Positions 1-14,931 of a stretch of DNA of 64,000 nt are shown here, piece after piece (position 1 is the stretch's first letter; each line of letters begins with the position of its first letter). Source of the stretch: Lates calcarifer (lineage: Eukaryota > Chordata > Actinopteri > Centropomidae); contig NC_066844.1 of assembly GCF_001640805.2 (NCBI RefSeq), positions 13,702,543 through 13,766,542 on the forward strand, given 5' to 3'. The translations under genes and the position numbers were made by a program. Below the pieces are notes generated by a model. It was given only the letters and a program-made list of their open reading frames with translations. It searched no databases and was not told where the DNA came from.

Positions 1-3000
1 CCTCTTTTCAGTGGAACCCCTATCAAGAATTTCCCTCACTATCAAGACCATAGCTTCTTTTTTCTTCACTCGAGTTGTCTGATGAAAAAGCCTCTCTGCA
101 GAGCTGTTATTTGCGGATCAGTTCTACCATGGGGCATCTTCCCTTTCTGCACGTTCTCTGCAAGATTTTGATAACTCCCAAACTGCAATCTTCCCTGCTC
201 ATATATAATCTTCTTTTTAACCCTTTCCGCAAAACTGCAGCTCCCTGGTCTGTCCTCCCTATCTCCCAAACATGGACGACATGTTGCAGACATATTCCCT
301 CTCACTAAAAACTTAATTTTCTGCTCTGACATTTTTTCCAAAAGATAAATTTCCTATGGCCTGTATTTTCATGGGGAGGCACTCAGAGATGGCTCTACCT
401 GCAGGCTGTTAAATTAGTGCCATATAATTGACTGATTAAACGCTTATTGATTGCTGAGATCCGGATGATGGAGACAGAGGATATGGATACTCTTGCCCTT
501 GCATTTTACACTGTCCTCTGTTCATGAGGCAGCAGAAGCTGATCCTTGACTTAAAAAAAACCCTGACTGTTTCCACATTTTGCAGATTGAGGGTTGAACT
601 TTTAACAAGATTGCCAAGAATTCATTGGGATTGTAAATTTAATAAATGCATATCGTAAGTTACATATATTGTGTTTGTACACATTTTTTTGTCCATTTAA
701 TAACAAAATAGGGCAGTGTTGGGCAGTCTCACAGGGCTTTAGGAGACAGGGATTGACATGCGGCAGCCTCAAGGTCAAAGTCTGCTGTTCCCCTGAAAGC
801 CTCCAGCCACTGATAGACACGTCTTCCCTCCTGAGCCGTGCTGGAGTGAACACACCACAGAACATCTGTTCGCAAACAGCCCTGATGGAGCCGTACTGAC
901 ACCGAACGCACACTCGCCGCCCGCACCTCACCACCCAATTCCCCGGTCGGGGCCAGATGGCGGCCCGCACCGCCGCTCCCTCCTCTCCTCATCCAGGACA
1001 AATCATGAGGAAGAATGGCCTGCAGGTACCGCCCCAGGCACGTCTGTGCCACTCACCGCTGACCACCCTCTGGTGGCTTCCAATGTTCCCTCCTGTCAAA
1101 AGACAAATTGTCCAACAGACTGCTCTTTTATGAATTCACCCCGCGGTCCATTTCTCAAAAGAGGTTAAGGAAAATCCTTGGCCTGAGCTGCTCAACTTTG
1201 AGACAGAACTCTGTTCTCTGAAAAGTTAAGAAGCCTGGAGACAGAGAAAAGCAAGGGTTTGGAAAGACAAGGGTACTCTGAATTTCTCCACAATGGCAGA
1301 CTGTTAATCTGAGTTCAACTGGCACAGACACCTCACTGCCATCCTCTGTATGAGGTGCCTCTGAACACCCTGACCTCTGAATTATGTGCTTTGCTGCCTT
1401 TATAAATAGGAATAAAGGTGAGGAAGAAGAGAGATCATAGGAGAACCTATTCTTAAGAAATTACCCTATAGTTTGTAACAGCAAACCAAATTACTGGAAA
1501 ATAAAATACAGACTATCCCCATCTTCTGGCAAGTGTTTATTTAGTGTCAGTTTGGGGAAGCTGAACCTAAAATCTGAAAAGGATAAACACAAATGACTGA
1601 GGTTAACCACTAATGCTACTTCAGTTCCATCTGCTGTGCAAGTACACACACACACACAGAAAGAGAGACAGACACACACATCAATCATCAAGCAAACAAC
1701 CAAAGTCATCTCATCATCATAAAAACCAATTGTTCTGTTCTGTGATTCAGCAGCTGCTCATGTGCTCTTCTCTGGTTTCTTTCATATGATTGTGGGATAT
1801 TTCTCTGTGCTGGATCTCACTTTGAGAGAGGCCTGGACTATTTCAGCTCTAAAGTCATCTTTTTTACAGGTGACCCGGTTAGGAATGTCACCACAGATCA
1901 GGGATAAGTGTGATTAATCTCCACTGACATTCTTATGGCACCTTTTACACAGCATTTCATCTTGAGGCTGCACAGGAGAGATGTGTGGGAAACAATATGT
2001 CTCTGGTGACAGTAAAAATCTGCCTCATGGATAACAGCAATATCTGCTCATTTAGCCTTAGTGCTTTTTTTGGGGGGGGCAACGATAGATCATATGGATG
2101 AGGTTTTCTTTCACTAATGTGTCATTGTGCAAATTAAGCTTTATGTACAGCAGCATAGATGTTTACATTATGCATAATTGCTACTATGGCAGTTATACTT
2201 ACAGTCTGAAGTGGGTCCTGGCAGGTTTTTAATAGGTCACAACGTAGGTCACCATAAGGAGATCTTATCCATTAATGCTTTGTCATACTGTTCCATTAGC
2301 ACCTTGTATCCCCTAGAACAAGACTTTAAAAAAGCTCTCTTGATAAAACTCAAATAAACATAGTCCACCTCTACTCTTCATCTTAGTGACCAGAATGTTT
2401 AACTCAAGCCAGGAAACATGCTAAACACTGACCCAGCTATCATACAAATACTTGATAGGTCAGTTCACCCAAAATAGCAACACATCTTTCTCCTTTGTGG
2501 TATGTAGTCATGGAGTTATTTTAGCTTTTGTTTGTTGAGATTGTAGGGATTATTGCAGTGAATGGATAGTATTTATCTTGTGGCGCTTACAGCATCAAAT
2601 AATTACATTTTAAAAACCCAACATTGACATGTACCCCCCACCCCCCAGAAACTGTCCCTGCAACTCGGGATAATCCACAGACCTCAAAAAGACCTCAAAA
2701 ACAGTTTTCAATGAGAAATCTTTTCTCTGGAACTGTCATTGGTGTGATTTGTTTAAAATGACATTTTTTCAGTGCTTTGTGCGCCAAAACATAAAATTCA
2801 GTTCATCTCCACTTTATTAGAGTGGCGGCAGAAGTCTAAAAACCCTGCCAAACAAAACCATTACTGTCTGTATGTCTAAATACTACCAGGGGTAACACGG
2901 AAAATATGTTTTTTTGTTTTTTTTTTGCGTGAGTGTATGAATTTGGTAAACTGTCTCTTTAAAATAAAAGTCTGCCAATATTCTATATATTTTTTCACTG

Positions 3001-3913
3001 TCAAGAATTCCCATGGAAAAGACTAAACCAACAATGTTTTAGGCTGTCTCTTAGAGCTTTGTGACCTCCCCAGTCTTTCTATTGCACTGGTGAGTATTTA
3101 TGGTGGCAGAACGATGTGGGATTCACTCAAAATAAACAGTCCACATGTTCATCATAATGAAGAGTGTGTGGCTCAATGATATGCTCTTAATAGTTTTTGG
3201 ACAATAATGGAGCTCTATGTCACAGAGAGATAAGCTATATGTGACACTGGATACACAGGCAGTTGTTAGTACGATCAGTTTATTGTTGGTTTTTGATTTT
3301 ATCATGTGCTTGTTGGCAACAGGAAAATATAGAATACCACCAAACTTATAATTTAAAGCACCAACACAATTTACCATAGCTTTTCTAAGATTGCTTTGAA
3401 CCATTTTGTTGTGTACTGTCCACTGTTTAAGTAAACACATATTTAAAGTGACTTGGTCTCATGGTGCAGCATTAAGTTGAAAAATAAACTGCCACTTTTC
3501 CAGCTGGTTCCCAGAATAACTCTGTACTAATCTGTTTCAAGATTTATCATAAATGAAGTATTTCCACATATTCATAAAACATGTCCACATTCCGACCAAA
3601 GCAAACAAGCAAACTTACCAAGATAACAACTCAACACTCAATTGTTAATGTATTACTTATATTAATCATCTCAGCAGCATTGAGCTGTGATACTGTTTGT
3701 AGCTCAATGACACAAGTTGGACCTGTGAGCTGGTCTGGGTGTGTTACAAAAAGCCATATAATCAAATGTCGCTCTCTGTGATCAAACACATCTATCTCAG
3801 CTCCTGTCCAGAGTACAGCCTCTTGACCCATGCCAGCTGCCTGGAAACATTTGAACTAATATTTACACCAATTAAGAAGTTCCATAAACATCAAATATCA
3901 AGTCAAGCACCAT

Positions 3914-3947
<34 letters not shown>

Positions 3948-5353
3948 ACAAGTGCTCTTAATGAGAAGATATGACTAAATACGGTCAGCTGTTACATCAT
4001 CAGGATGACTCACCAATTTTTGGACAGCTCTTACCGAGATAAGCAACCACTCTACACTGCTATTTCCTGAGCAACACTTCAAGCATGTTTACAGTAAAAC
4101 CAGGGCCCTCCAGACACACCACACAAGAGCGCACTTGACCGCGTGATGCGCTCTCTGAGAATGAGGTAAAAAACATTTTGAACTAAGCAGGCCCCTACAG
4201 CGAAAGATCTCCACCAAATTGCACTGGTGTTATTCACTGAGACTGCGCTAATTAGAGCTGTGCTTCATGGAAGAAGAGGCAGAGGGTGGGGGTGTATTTC
4301 TTGAAGCACTCACAAGCTTAATGGTGCAAAGAATTTCTACCTGACGAGGGCATTCCTACCACAGGTATGTGTCCTGACTGCCAGCAGCACCACCAGCCAA
4401 ACAGCAATTTAGCACTCTACTACAAGTGTTTACACTGCACTTTGGCACTGCAACTTTTTTAATGTACCTTGCTGTTTTTTAATATTCACTGTGTATTTAC
4501 ATTAAGAGGCTGAATTTGAAAATTTGCAAATGGGATGCTAAGCCTTTATGGCTTCAGTCAGAGCCACAGGGCCACGGCGTGAGCTTGTCACCACAGAGCT
4601 GTGGCTCAAGCCCACTCGCTGTCAGAGTAGAGCCAGTTGGCGCTGCAGGGAGGGCAGGGATGCAGGGAGGGTGGGGTGGTGGGTGGGGGGGGGGCTGCTC
4701 TTCCGCCTTCAATCCCACATGATCTCACTGGTCCTAGAGAGTATATCAGGCAAAAGCAGCGTGATCATTAAATGCCCATGCTGCAAATCTTTTTAATTAT
4801 TCTCCTTCCTCCCTAGCCTTTTAATGAGAGGAGTATCCACAGATAATGCGGGTAATTGGACAATGGGATTCACTCATTCAATTATTGACCACTGAATCTG
4901 CTCAAGAGTTGATGGGTAATTCTCATTCTCAGCTCTGGCTCCAAGGCTCAGTGTTCAGTATCATAGTAAAAAAAAACAAAGAATGCTCCTTCTGGTGGAT
5001 TGTATGCTATTTAAATACATTTTTTGGGCTCTGTCCAAAAAGCATATTACATTATAATTTGTTTGAACCATGAAAGGGTTAGATCTAAATAGTGTGTGGC
5101 AGGCCTATCCATAAAATCTTGCTAAGTAACCTCTGGTATGCGATTTTGGCCTTTGCACTAAAACCACATTTGCCATTTTCAGTGAGAGATGCGTATGTTG
5201 AGTGATCGGCTTTTGTTTGAAAGCTATTGAAATTGGAGATGAGTGTGTACTAGTCATTTTAATGGTCTGCTCTGAATCTGGCAGAACAATTCGGCTGCAT
5301 TCAGAATGTCTCCTGGAATGATATTAAATGTTCATAATGAAAGGTAGTGGTCA
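1..5353. other. Gene-free AT-rich flank
   Basis: I see no coding exon here. Open frames are short, overlap on both strands and resemble no family I know. There is a GC- and CpG-richer patch at about 890-990, a short CA run near 1643-1660, and a pure A run of 30 at 3915-3944. The stretch may hold regulatory DNA of the mdfic2 side of the locus, but nothing in it proves that. Confidence 0.5.
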
Positions 5354-5586
5354 TTAAAGGAATAGTTTGAAATTCTGTAAAAGCTTTTTTCTTTCTTGCT
5401 GAGAGTTATATGTGAATACACTTTCATGTCTGTGTGATAAATAGGAAGCAGTGCAGGAACTTAGCTTAACATGCAGACTAGAACAACAGAGAAACAGCTG
5501 GCTTGGCTCTGTCCAAATTTAACAAAATTCACCTAGCAGCACACCTCACTAACTCACTAATTAAATATATATGTACATACACATAC

Positions 5587-5627
<41 letters not shown>

Positions 5628-6168
5628 GACTGAAGTGTAAAAACAACAATGCAAACATTTTATGGGAGTTTTGTGTAACTATTGGCTTGGACCAATAACT
5701 TCCTGGAGTCTCTGCTAGTTGCCTAGTAAGAGAGTGGTCTGTCATTTTTAATATGTGGTACACACACCACAATTGTATAGAAAGAAAATGGAAAGACACA
5801 ATTCAACAGAGATTCGTCCTGGCCATGTGAACTGAGGAGAAAATGCAATAGTAAGAGTTGAAACTCTTCAACCTACCAAAATTACTAGGAACTAACAAAA
5901 AAATCAAGTTTATCCTGGGGCTCTACAAGTTTTCTACATAAAGAGAGAGGGAAAATAAAAGAGACTAAAGGAAAATAACAAAAAAACAGAAGTTTGTGGT
6001 GAGTTTTGAGTTCACTTTGAGGCATGCTAAGCGAAGCTAACTGGCTGCTGGCTCCAGCTTTATATAAGTGGACAGGCATGAGAGATGAGAGTGATATTGA
6101 TCTTCTCAACTAATTCTCAGCAAGAAAGTGAATAAGAGTATTTACCGGATGTTCAAACATTCCTTCAA
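5354..6168. mobile_element. Fold-back (inverted-repeat) MITE-like element
   Basis: The left end reads TTAAAGGAATAGTTTGAA and the right end reads TTCAAACATTCCTTCAA, which is its near reverse complement. The similarity continues inward: TTTCTTGCTGAGAG near 5393 on the left answers CTCAGCAAGAAAG near 6116 on the right. The interior has the TTAGCTTAACATG and AACAGCTGGCTTGGCTCTGTCC words that recur in other copies in this window, and a CA microsatellite at about 5595-5622. No transposase is encoded. The 815-bp size and paired arms fit a non-autonomous DNA element; the superfamily is not clear. Confidence 0.6.
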
Positions 6169-9100
6169 ATAATTTACCAGCATGTTTTTTTTTTTTTTTT
6201 TTTTTTAAGCTAACATAACTTATTTTCTGGGTGTTGGGGGGAATGAAATCTTCCTTCCACACCACACAAACAGTTCAGATCTCATGTTGGCCTACAGATA
6301 TATCTTTAGACAGGTTTATCTTTATGGTTTATCCTAGCAGACATGGGATTGCAAGTAGCAGAGTAAACACTGTTCCCCAGCTAAAAAAAGGCAACTGCCC
6401 CCCACCCCATCTGAACCCCTGCTTAATGCTCAATTGAAAAAATCCAGTCTCTGGATAAAGGACCTCTCCAGTTTGAGTGAATTTCAAACCTGAAGGCAAA
6501 ATCTACAAACCACAGCGAAAACCCCAGAGAGAGGGAGAATTCCCCCACTGATCATCCAATTTGGCTGATAGCAGTGTGTGAAGAAAAAAAAAAGAAAACA
6601 GGGAGAAGGAGAGAAAAAAAAATCTCACAGGAATCTTCCATCACCCTGCTTCTTTGTAGCGGCCCACATTGATCCAGCGCATTAATCATGAGCAGACAAA
6701 CAGCATGTTGTGTCTGTTGGTAATTGTGACTCTCAACCATACTTAGCCTATAGCTACTTTCAACATGAGCTGATAAACCACTCTATTACTATAGCACAAT
6801 GTAGGACACGTTCCGTCAGTGGCAGCTTGAGAGCAAAGAGCTTCCTGCAGCAGTATCACAAAAGGCAGTTTATCTGTGTCCAGTAATGGAATTACACACA
6901 TTCTACTGAGGAGAAGCTAAGATATTTTCTCAGTGGCATTACTCTATTAGAAGAAAACACATTTTTACACTGGGAGGAACAAGCTTGCTACTGCTAGCTT
7001 TCCAGCAGAGCATTTGTGTTAACAGCCAAATCCCCCCACCCCCCCCCACCCCCGATCCACTTGTGAAATTCACACCTCTAGCTAGAGTCATTATCATAAT
7101 TGTTACCAAATACTGTAACTCCCAAGTTTTAATTGCAATACCATTAATTTCCAATCTGAATGATTCCCTTGCACAGACAATTTCATTTCCAAATTGACAT
7201 CCCCACTCAAATGATTTCATATAAACACACTGATAAAAAATAATAATATCTCAAGGGCCAAATAGCAAGAGAGAAGGGGGGAGGAAAATGATTTCAATAT
7301 GGTTTAGAGGCAGGCAAATTGTATCAAGAACTAGTCACGGTTACTCCTCCAAGGCTTTAAAACAAATATGCCCTTCAACTGACGCGTTATCATCGTCTCC
7401 GCACTGCAAATAAACTATGCCTTGCCTCATTTCTTTTCAAGATAAAAGACCAGTCGTTTGGGCATAATGGTCAGGGCCAACAAAATGAAATAATAAACCA
7501 TTCATTAAATCAAGCACACAAGTGGTAACTTTTCTAATAAAAGATTCTGAAAGTTTAATTAATAGCAGTCGTTAGCGCTCGTTTAAAACTTATCGATTTA
7601 AACATAACAATATGTTAAAATAATGTATCCTGCAACAGTCATCACCCTCCCTCAGCGGGGCCTCTGCTCGCACCACATTGTAATCAACAGATTGTTAGAC
7701 ATGCATTTTCTGGGCCACTGACAAAGCCTGATGTATGGGGTCGAAGGGAGCGTTCGTAATCCATCCATTGCTGCAATTTATTATCTTATTTTAATTGTAT
7801 ACACAAACATTGAGGTGATTTAGGTGACACGGTGGAAAGATGAAATCCGTTTATATTAAAAGGGTTGCTCACCCCTGGAGCCCACTGCCAGCAACACCTT
7901 TCAATGACTGCTTTTAACAACATGGTTATTGTTTTATTGATCAGGGTTTTATTACGGATTTGACACTCATGTTATGTGTTAATCGAACTGCATATAATTT
8001 TTTGACACATATTTTACGAGATTATGACTGCAATTAATTTAATAACTATTATTTTTTCGGTGATTTCAGTCTTAACGAGGTTTGTGGGAGAGTGCTCCAT
8101 TCGTCTTGGCTGTGTTGTCACTCATGCACTCTCTGGCACGGTGGCGCAGTGCATGACCTTAATGGAAGCCACGGAAATGGCCAATCGAGCTAGCGTCCGC
8201 ACTCCCCAGCACATCGTGGAGCCACCTTCTTTTGTTCTAGGAAGTGATATCACTATTAAGGAAGCCATTCATAGCCATATAATTCCTCCTTTCTACACTT
8301 TAACACTCTGAGCTTATGGGAAAATTATACAACTCAGCCTTTGCTCAAAAGTACCTTGAGGATGTGTCATTTTTCAGGGAGTGTACGTTTAACCTACGAG
8401 GGGAAAAAAATAACCATTTCTGCAATGTGAAGAAGGATTAATATCTTCTCTTAAAACACAAATTATGCAACATTGGCTTTACACACAGTAAATCAGGAAA
8501 ACATGGACGCCTGCTGATGGTATGTAGGCAGTTAAAGCAGGACAGGGGGACAGGGAACATAACAACGTGTCAAGCAGAGATAAAGCTCACACATCTATAA
8601 AGGCAGGCACATAGAAACGGGGCCACTGTTGGTCAATAGCCTCCATCTGTGTCTACTCTCATCTCTAAGAAGTGCACATCTGCTGAACATGGCACAATTT
8701 ATCTATCAGAAGAATTATTAATTAATTGTTCATCTCATCCCGTATAATTGAGGACAGATCTGGAACGCCATTAGCTGTGATAATAAAGAGAGCGATACCT
8801 CCCGCCCACCTGAGCACACAGGGAAAAGCCTCCTTTGCTCTGGTTCTTTGTGGCCTTGTCAGCAAATGTATTCTTTTGCAGTGAGCAGTAGTTAACAACT
8901 TATAGGTTTGTCAAACCAATTTCATTCTTTTTTAAATCTTCATAGCAATTATCTTTTTGCATAATCAGTTTCAAGACCTTGGGGGTCTACTGGGTCTTGT
9001 AACGTCTTTAAAATAATTGTTCAGATAGTAATTTGAAGTTTTGTGGAAATTGCTTAATAATCAGATCCCAAAGTCAATATTTGGCTGAGGAACTAAGTTG

Positions 9101-12100
9101 TAGATGGAAAAGACTTCATGGAGCTCCGACAGAAAAGAGGACCAGCTAAAAATAAAATTACATCAGAAGTTGGAGCCAACTCAACATAAAGGCATGCATG
9201 TGTGCATGCAAGTGTGTGTCTGCTTGCACCCTCAAGCTAGCGAGCGCCCATGTGAATGCACATTGCGCTGTAGTTCATGTGTATGTGTGGCAGAGAGTTT
9301 AGCTGTACAGGTACACATCCAGAGACAATATCCAGATTAAGTAGACCCATTTGAAGTCATAGTAATTTTCCATTTAAACACGCCATCAAAAGAAACACCG
9401 AGTCAGAAAGATATCAGTGGGAATAAAGCTATATTATCATGAAACATTAACAGCTGTTGTGGACCTAACACAGCGGTTATCTACGTTGAGAATTTGAAAG
9501 ATATCCAACTTAAAGGGAGGGGGTGCAAATTTTATGTTTGTCCCAATTACCCTTGTAATGAGATGTATCTGAGTCTGTAGTAATGACAGTAATGAGAAAG
9601 ATAAAATGACAATGTGTAAAAACAGAGCTGGCATATCAATGACACGCCAGACAGAACTCTCCATTTGATGTATTGGGGGACAAAGGAAGCACAAGATCCG
9701 TGATCCCCAACCACAAGGACAAATAAAAGAAAATACAGGTCTAGCACGGTGCTCCCCTTGACTCCCAAAGTATATATGAATCACTACCCTTATTATCACT
9801 CTGACACAGCAAGGAGCTTTGCTTTATGAATGCTACTTAAGGAGCATCTCATAATGTGCACTGACTAAACCCAATCATAATCTGTCTTGCCCAATAACAA
9901 CAAGACAATGCTTTACAGAAAACGTCTGATGTCATATCATCATTACACTAATAGCAAAAGTGCAGGCTACTCTTAGCCCACTCCCAATTAGTCATTTTAA
10001 ACTGCTTATTGGTGAGAAAGCATCAATGATCAATTCAAGTATTTAGCCTGTGGAGCAGGGCCTGAGTCAGTGCCAACACTGATTATCTAAAGGAGCAAAC
10101 TGGTCTATAATAATGGATATTTCTCACGATGCCTCTGTGAAGCTGCAGACATTGTTCATTTTATATAAAAGCTGTACAAATAGAGTTATATATCATTATA
10201 TCATCAGCATAAATGTAAAGTTCAGCTTTCATCATTATTTATGTCAATTACCTTTATTGTTCCATTTACATAATACTTAAAACTTAATGTGCTTTATGTT
10301 GAGATAATCAGTATGCATTGCCCCTCATTTTAAGTGTGCTTTGGCTCATTTTGGTGTTACAGTCTGCTCTCTAATTATTTATTTCAAACTATGCTACCTA
10401 GTCAGCACCAAACAGCAGACATACATAGTCAGCAATAAGCTAGCGAGCTAGCTAAGGGAGAGTTTAGCAACTAAAGAATTGAATATTTTCCCTAACAAGC
10501 TAACAAGCCTAAAAGAAGACTGAATTTTGGACTTACATTTGGCAGGTGCCCAGAAACACAACATGCTCAAATTCACGCTGATGTTGGTCTGTGTCTGTGG
10601 CTGAAAATGTAGCTGTTAAATGACAAGTTAGTCATACCAACCTTGTTCAGAGAAAACATCAATATTTAGTTACAGCGTGTTCCACTACATCCAATAAGAA
10701 AAAAAATTATTGAATACTACTTTAACCATTACTGTATGATTATTAAGCATTGTTATCTGATGAAGCCTGGATATTGAACCTCTATGCTGTAGACAGGTAG
10801 ACAGATTGATTGACTGCATTAGATAAAGATAAAAAAATATATAATATACATTAGAAAAAACATCAGAAATACAATGTGTACGTAAGACAGGTTGGAGAGC
10901 AATAAGAAATTAAAGACTTCAATGTGTCTGTGGTGCTATTGGATATCTAAAACTGTCAAGTATTGAAAGCTGGCACTGAATGTCTGGTCAGATTCAAATT
11001 ATTTGCTCTTTCACAAAACAGGGATTTGAATGTTTTGTTAAGGCAGCAGTCTTGCAGAGCTCATGTTTAACATTTGAGAGCTTCTCATGTTAAATCAAAA
11101 AGGATTTTCAAGAAAAGAATGTCTATATTTCTCCAAGTAAAGTGAGAGGAAATATTGTGTTTGGTCCTCTATCAAAACTCTGGAATCAGAAATAGTATTG
11201 AAAAATATCAAATGATACCCAGCCCTATAAAGTGCTCAGTGTATAGTGCTATAGCCAAGCTACCTGATATATTCTTAAAAATATACTGACGATTATTTTA
11301 TGTTCTCAGTAGCAAATGTAACAAAGCTCATTAATCAGAAGATTTGGCCAAACACTTTTTAGGTTTACCATTGTTTGATCATTGTTAATATCCAGTGTGA
11401 CACAATAAGACCTCAGACATTAACGAACCTTTCAGCTATGCAAATTAAATACAGAATATTGACTGAGTAAAATGAAATAGATTGCCTGAAACCAGTGTAG
11501 AAGCTCTGAAATCAGAGCAATACGCCTAAATGTTAATAGAAAAAAATCTATTTAGCCTTTTAGTGGGTTGAATAACTTCAAGGCTTTTTACGAACACCCC
11601 ATGGATCATCAGGAAGTCCCAGGTGGGACTGTAGCCTTAGGAAATGCTCACTTCCTCCACTGTGGAGAGAATCCCCAGTTGGTTTAAGTCATATACTGTT
11701 AGACGCCAAAGAATCCAATTTACCCCATTCCCATACTTCTTTGATTTCCTTTGCTTTGTAAGGTCATTTATCTGCAATCTTAATTTGGAAACTGTGATTT
11801 CTTCACTCTGTGACAAGCAGCAGGAAGTTTCTTTCCCCCCACCCTTGTCAGCTGTCATAAAGGTAGGCAGGTGTCCTGTAAGCTGTAGAAAAACTCGAAT
11901 ATAACAGACATGATCAATTAGAGCAAAAACGATCTCCAAAATGAATTATTGTGTCCTTAATGGGTTGGGCAGAAAGACTCCCCAGAGCAAACAAGGTGAG
12001 CTCTTCTTTAAGGTACAACTCTTTAAGTGGATCAGAACAAGCAGGTCCACAGGAAACTCTGTGGTAGTTAATGAAGACCATTAATAACTGCAGAAACATA

Positions 12101-14931
12101 TACTCTTAAGGATATTTACCAGTGGTAGAGCAGGTCTGTCAGAGAGGGATTCTTTGACTTCATATTCCATCCTTTCTCAAGCAAGGCTCAGCTTCTCAGA
12201 GGTGATTTTTCAGGATTACTACCTAATCCTGTGAGGAAATAGCTATTGGCGGCAATTGTCCCCATCTCTTTTGCACTTAGTTTAACAGTAGGTTGATGTG
12301 AAAACAGATGGAGGAAGTCAGTGCTGGAAACATTTTGAATTTTAAATGTTTGGAATAGTTTACAGTGTAAACTATTACTATTAGGACATTCTGGGTTTGC
12401 CAATCATTAGATTTTCTAATTTTTCACATTGTATTGATTATCTGTATTTACTTTCTGATGTTTTTAATATTCAGGCAAACAGTTTGCTGTAAATATTGCA
12501 AATAAGGCATTAGGAATTAATGTACATTTTATGTACATTATTACTCAACAAAAGCGTCATCAGTTAAGATGAACTAAATTCAGCTCCAATTGTGTGTTTT
12601 TTTAGATGTGCATCTTTTATCTATCTGAGGATAATGACATCTGCCTGTAAAAATAAACTTGGCCCACCAGGGTTAACCATTTGTAAAAGAAGAGAGTGAA
12701 TATGACAGAAAGTGTCGTCTTCCCTTTGTCTTAGTCGATTTCAAGGTGACATGGGAGTCTGCTCTCATCACCAGAGCCAACCATGACACTTATTCTCCAT
12801 GGAACTCATTAAGGGGCAAAGGGGAACCTCTGCACCGGCAGCATGTTCAACAAACTAAGACATTTTACTAAAACCAGGGGGAAAAAAAGAAAAGAAGAAA
12901 TTCCATTCAATTCAACGAAGCACCTGGCAGGGCCACACACGCACATGCTGTAAATGTTAAGTTGCCTTTCCAAGGTGATCCTTCCAAGGAAGAAAGAAAC
13001 AATGCTTTCTGTAAGACTTTCTGGTGGTTGAATTATGCCTTAACACTGCATTCATGTAATGTAATGTAACGTAATGTAATTCATGTTCATAAATACAACC
13101 AGCCAGGTAATGAAAATGTAACAAGTTTCTTAGTTTCTGGTCTCAAAACAACATTTTCTCAACTTCCTGGCTTTGCTTCCAATCTTTATAACACAAATCT
13201 GACTCAGGCATATACATATACATATACAAAGAGAAATTCAAGCTATGATGACCTAGCTCTTTTGTAGTGTGGTTATAACCCAGTTATCATCGGTTATTTA
13301 ATTGGTCTGAAATTTAATTGGTAAATTACTTTAAATGGAAATTAAGATGGATAAGCAGGGAAACAGGTTCATCAGCCAGTACATAAACATGGAAAGCCTG
13401 AAGCTGTGATGAGAAGCAGGGGTGGATGTGCATGAGTACTTGTTTACAGCTGTAAATAATGGAGTGGGCTGTAAGTGCAGCGAAGGGGGTCAGAAAGCTG
13501 TCACTTAGACATAGTGTAATTTGTACCTGAACTTGATCTCAGGCTGTCACTTCGCTCTGCATTAGGGAAAGCTCTAATGGGGTAGAGTGTCAGCCACTGT
13601 GACTTCTCGGCAGACGCGAAGCCGCACAGCTCATTTGAAAGAGACCACATTTCCATAGGAGCCAAATTAACCACGTAACCTGCTGAACCTGTGTGACCAT
13701 GTCATTGACGCCAGCCAGTGAAAGAGAACCTGCTGTGTCAGTGAGAAACAACACCACCAAAGAGTGAGAATATGGTGTTGTTACATCATCACCGTAGGCC
13801 CTTTGAAGAACACAAGAGCACGGTCTTGATTTGTCTTCTCTCCATAACACTGTATCATCATCATCACTACACAAAGAAAATGAGAGGAGGAGGAAGAAAG
13901 AAAGCTCTAGAAACTCTCAGTGGAAATTCTCTTCAGGAGTTATATTTACACTGAGCGCAGCATAGTGGGAGCTCGGTAGACAAATACTCTCACATCTTAA
14001 TTTTTCAATTAGCATGGCTCTTGTTCTCTAAACATATGCAAACACAGCGGGGCGTCCATTAAAATGCAACTCTAGTGTTGAGCCTAATTAGAGTAAATTG
14101 GTTGGCTTGTATTCGGAGAAATTTGAATGCAGCTCACTATCCGTGTTTCTCGGTGTGTTTTCGCCCCCAACAAACAAACTGCCACTCGCTGCCTCATAAA
14201 TATGTTCAACAGAACACGGCCTTGAAGGAGTGAGTGAGATGATGTTTGTGTGTTAGAGTGTATGTGTACAGTAAATGAATACAGTACATGACTTCTTGTC
14301 TTTTCTTTACAATAAGTGGCATCTTACAAAAACTCTTGTAGGCTGAAGAAGAGTGACTTGATACTTGTATGGTATTTCCAATCTCCAATAATATCACTAC
14401 TATAAAATCTCTGTAGTATGTCCTGATTGCTAAATTACGCATTTGTACAGGGAATTATAAGTGATATTTTCTTTTATTATGTGATGCTCTGTATTTACCT
14501 TTGGCTTCATTATCACTTCATAGTGGGAAATAACTCAAACTAATAAAATGTTGCTGACTTTGTCTCAGTGATGTTTTGATAGGAGCGGATCTCCAGTATT
14601 TTTGCCAACGTCATTGGAACATTGGAGAGGCTTACAGTACAGTAGGCAGCAGGCCAAATGGACCCTGTGCAATGTAAAGGATAATTTGTCCTGGGTGCTC
14701 TCTGCTTTGCCGAGGTAAACAGCTGCCTCCACAGCCAGGACCAGAAGACTATGTGGCAGCCCGCTGCGTGAGAACCTAATCCTAAGACCCGAGGAGTGTA
14801 TGAGGACACCGAGCTGTGGTAACACTGTGTTAGACGTTGACTCCCATTGGCCACAGTTATGTGCAGCCTCATATTTTTGACTTGAGGTAATCAGGTTTGT
14901 CATACTAAGTACATTTTCTGTTTGTGATGCA
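6169..14931. other. Gene-free region upstream of mdfic2
   Basis: No coding exon is recognisable. A T run of 22 lies at 6185-6206 and an ATGTA-type short tandem repeat at about 13054-13080. The part from about 7300 to 8060 has no visible repeats, is rich in homeodomain-type TAAT/ATTA words and lacks any coherent reading frame. It is one of the better candidates for a conserved non-coding element, which only a cross-species alignment could settle. Confidence 0.4.

Noticed and set aside
602..1052. GC-rich frames near the left edge as a gene or CpG-island promoter
   Set aside because: The CpG-rich patch is only about 100 bp, and the frames overlap on both strands without homology.
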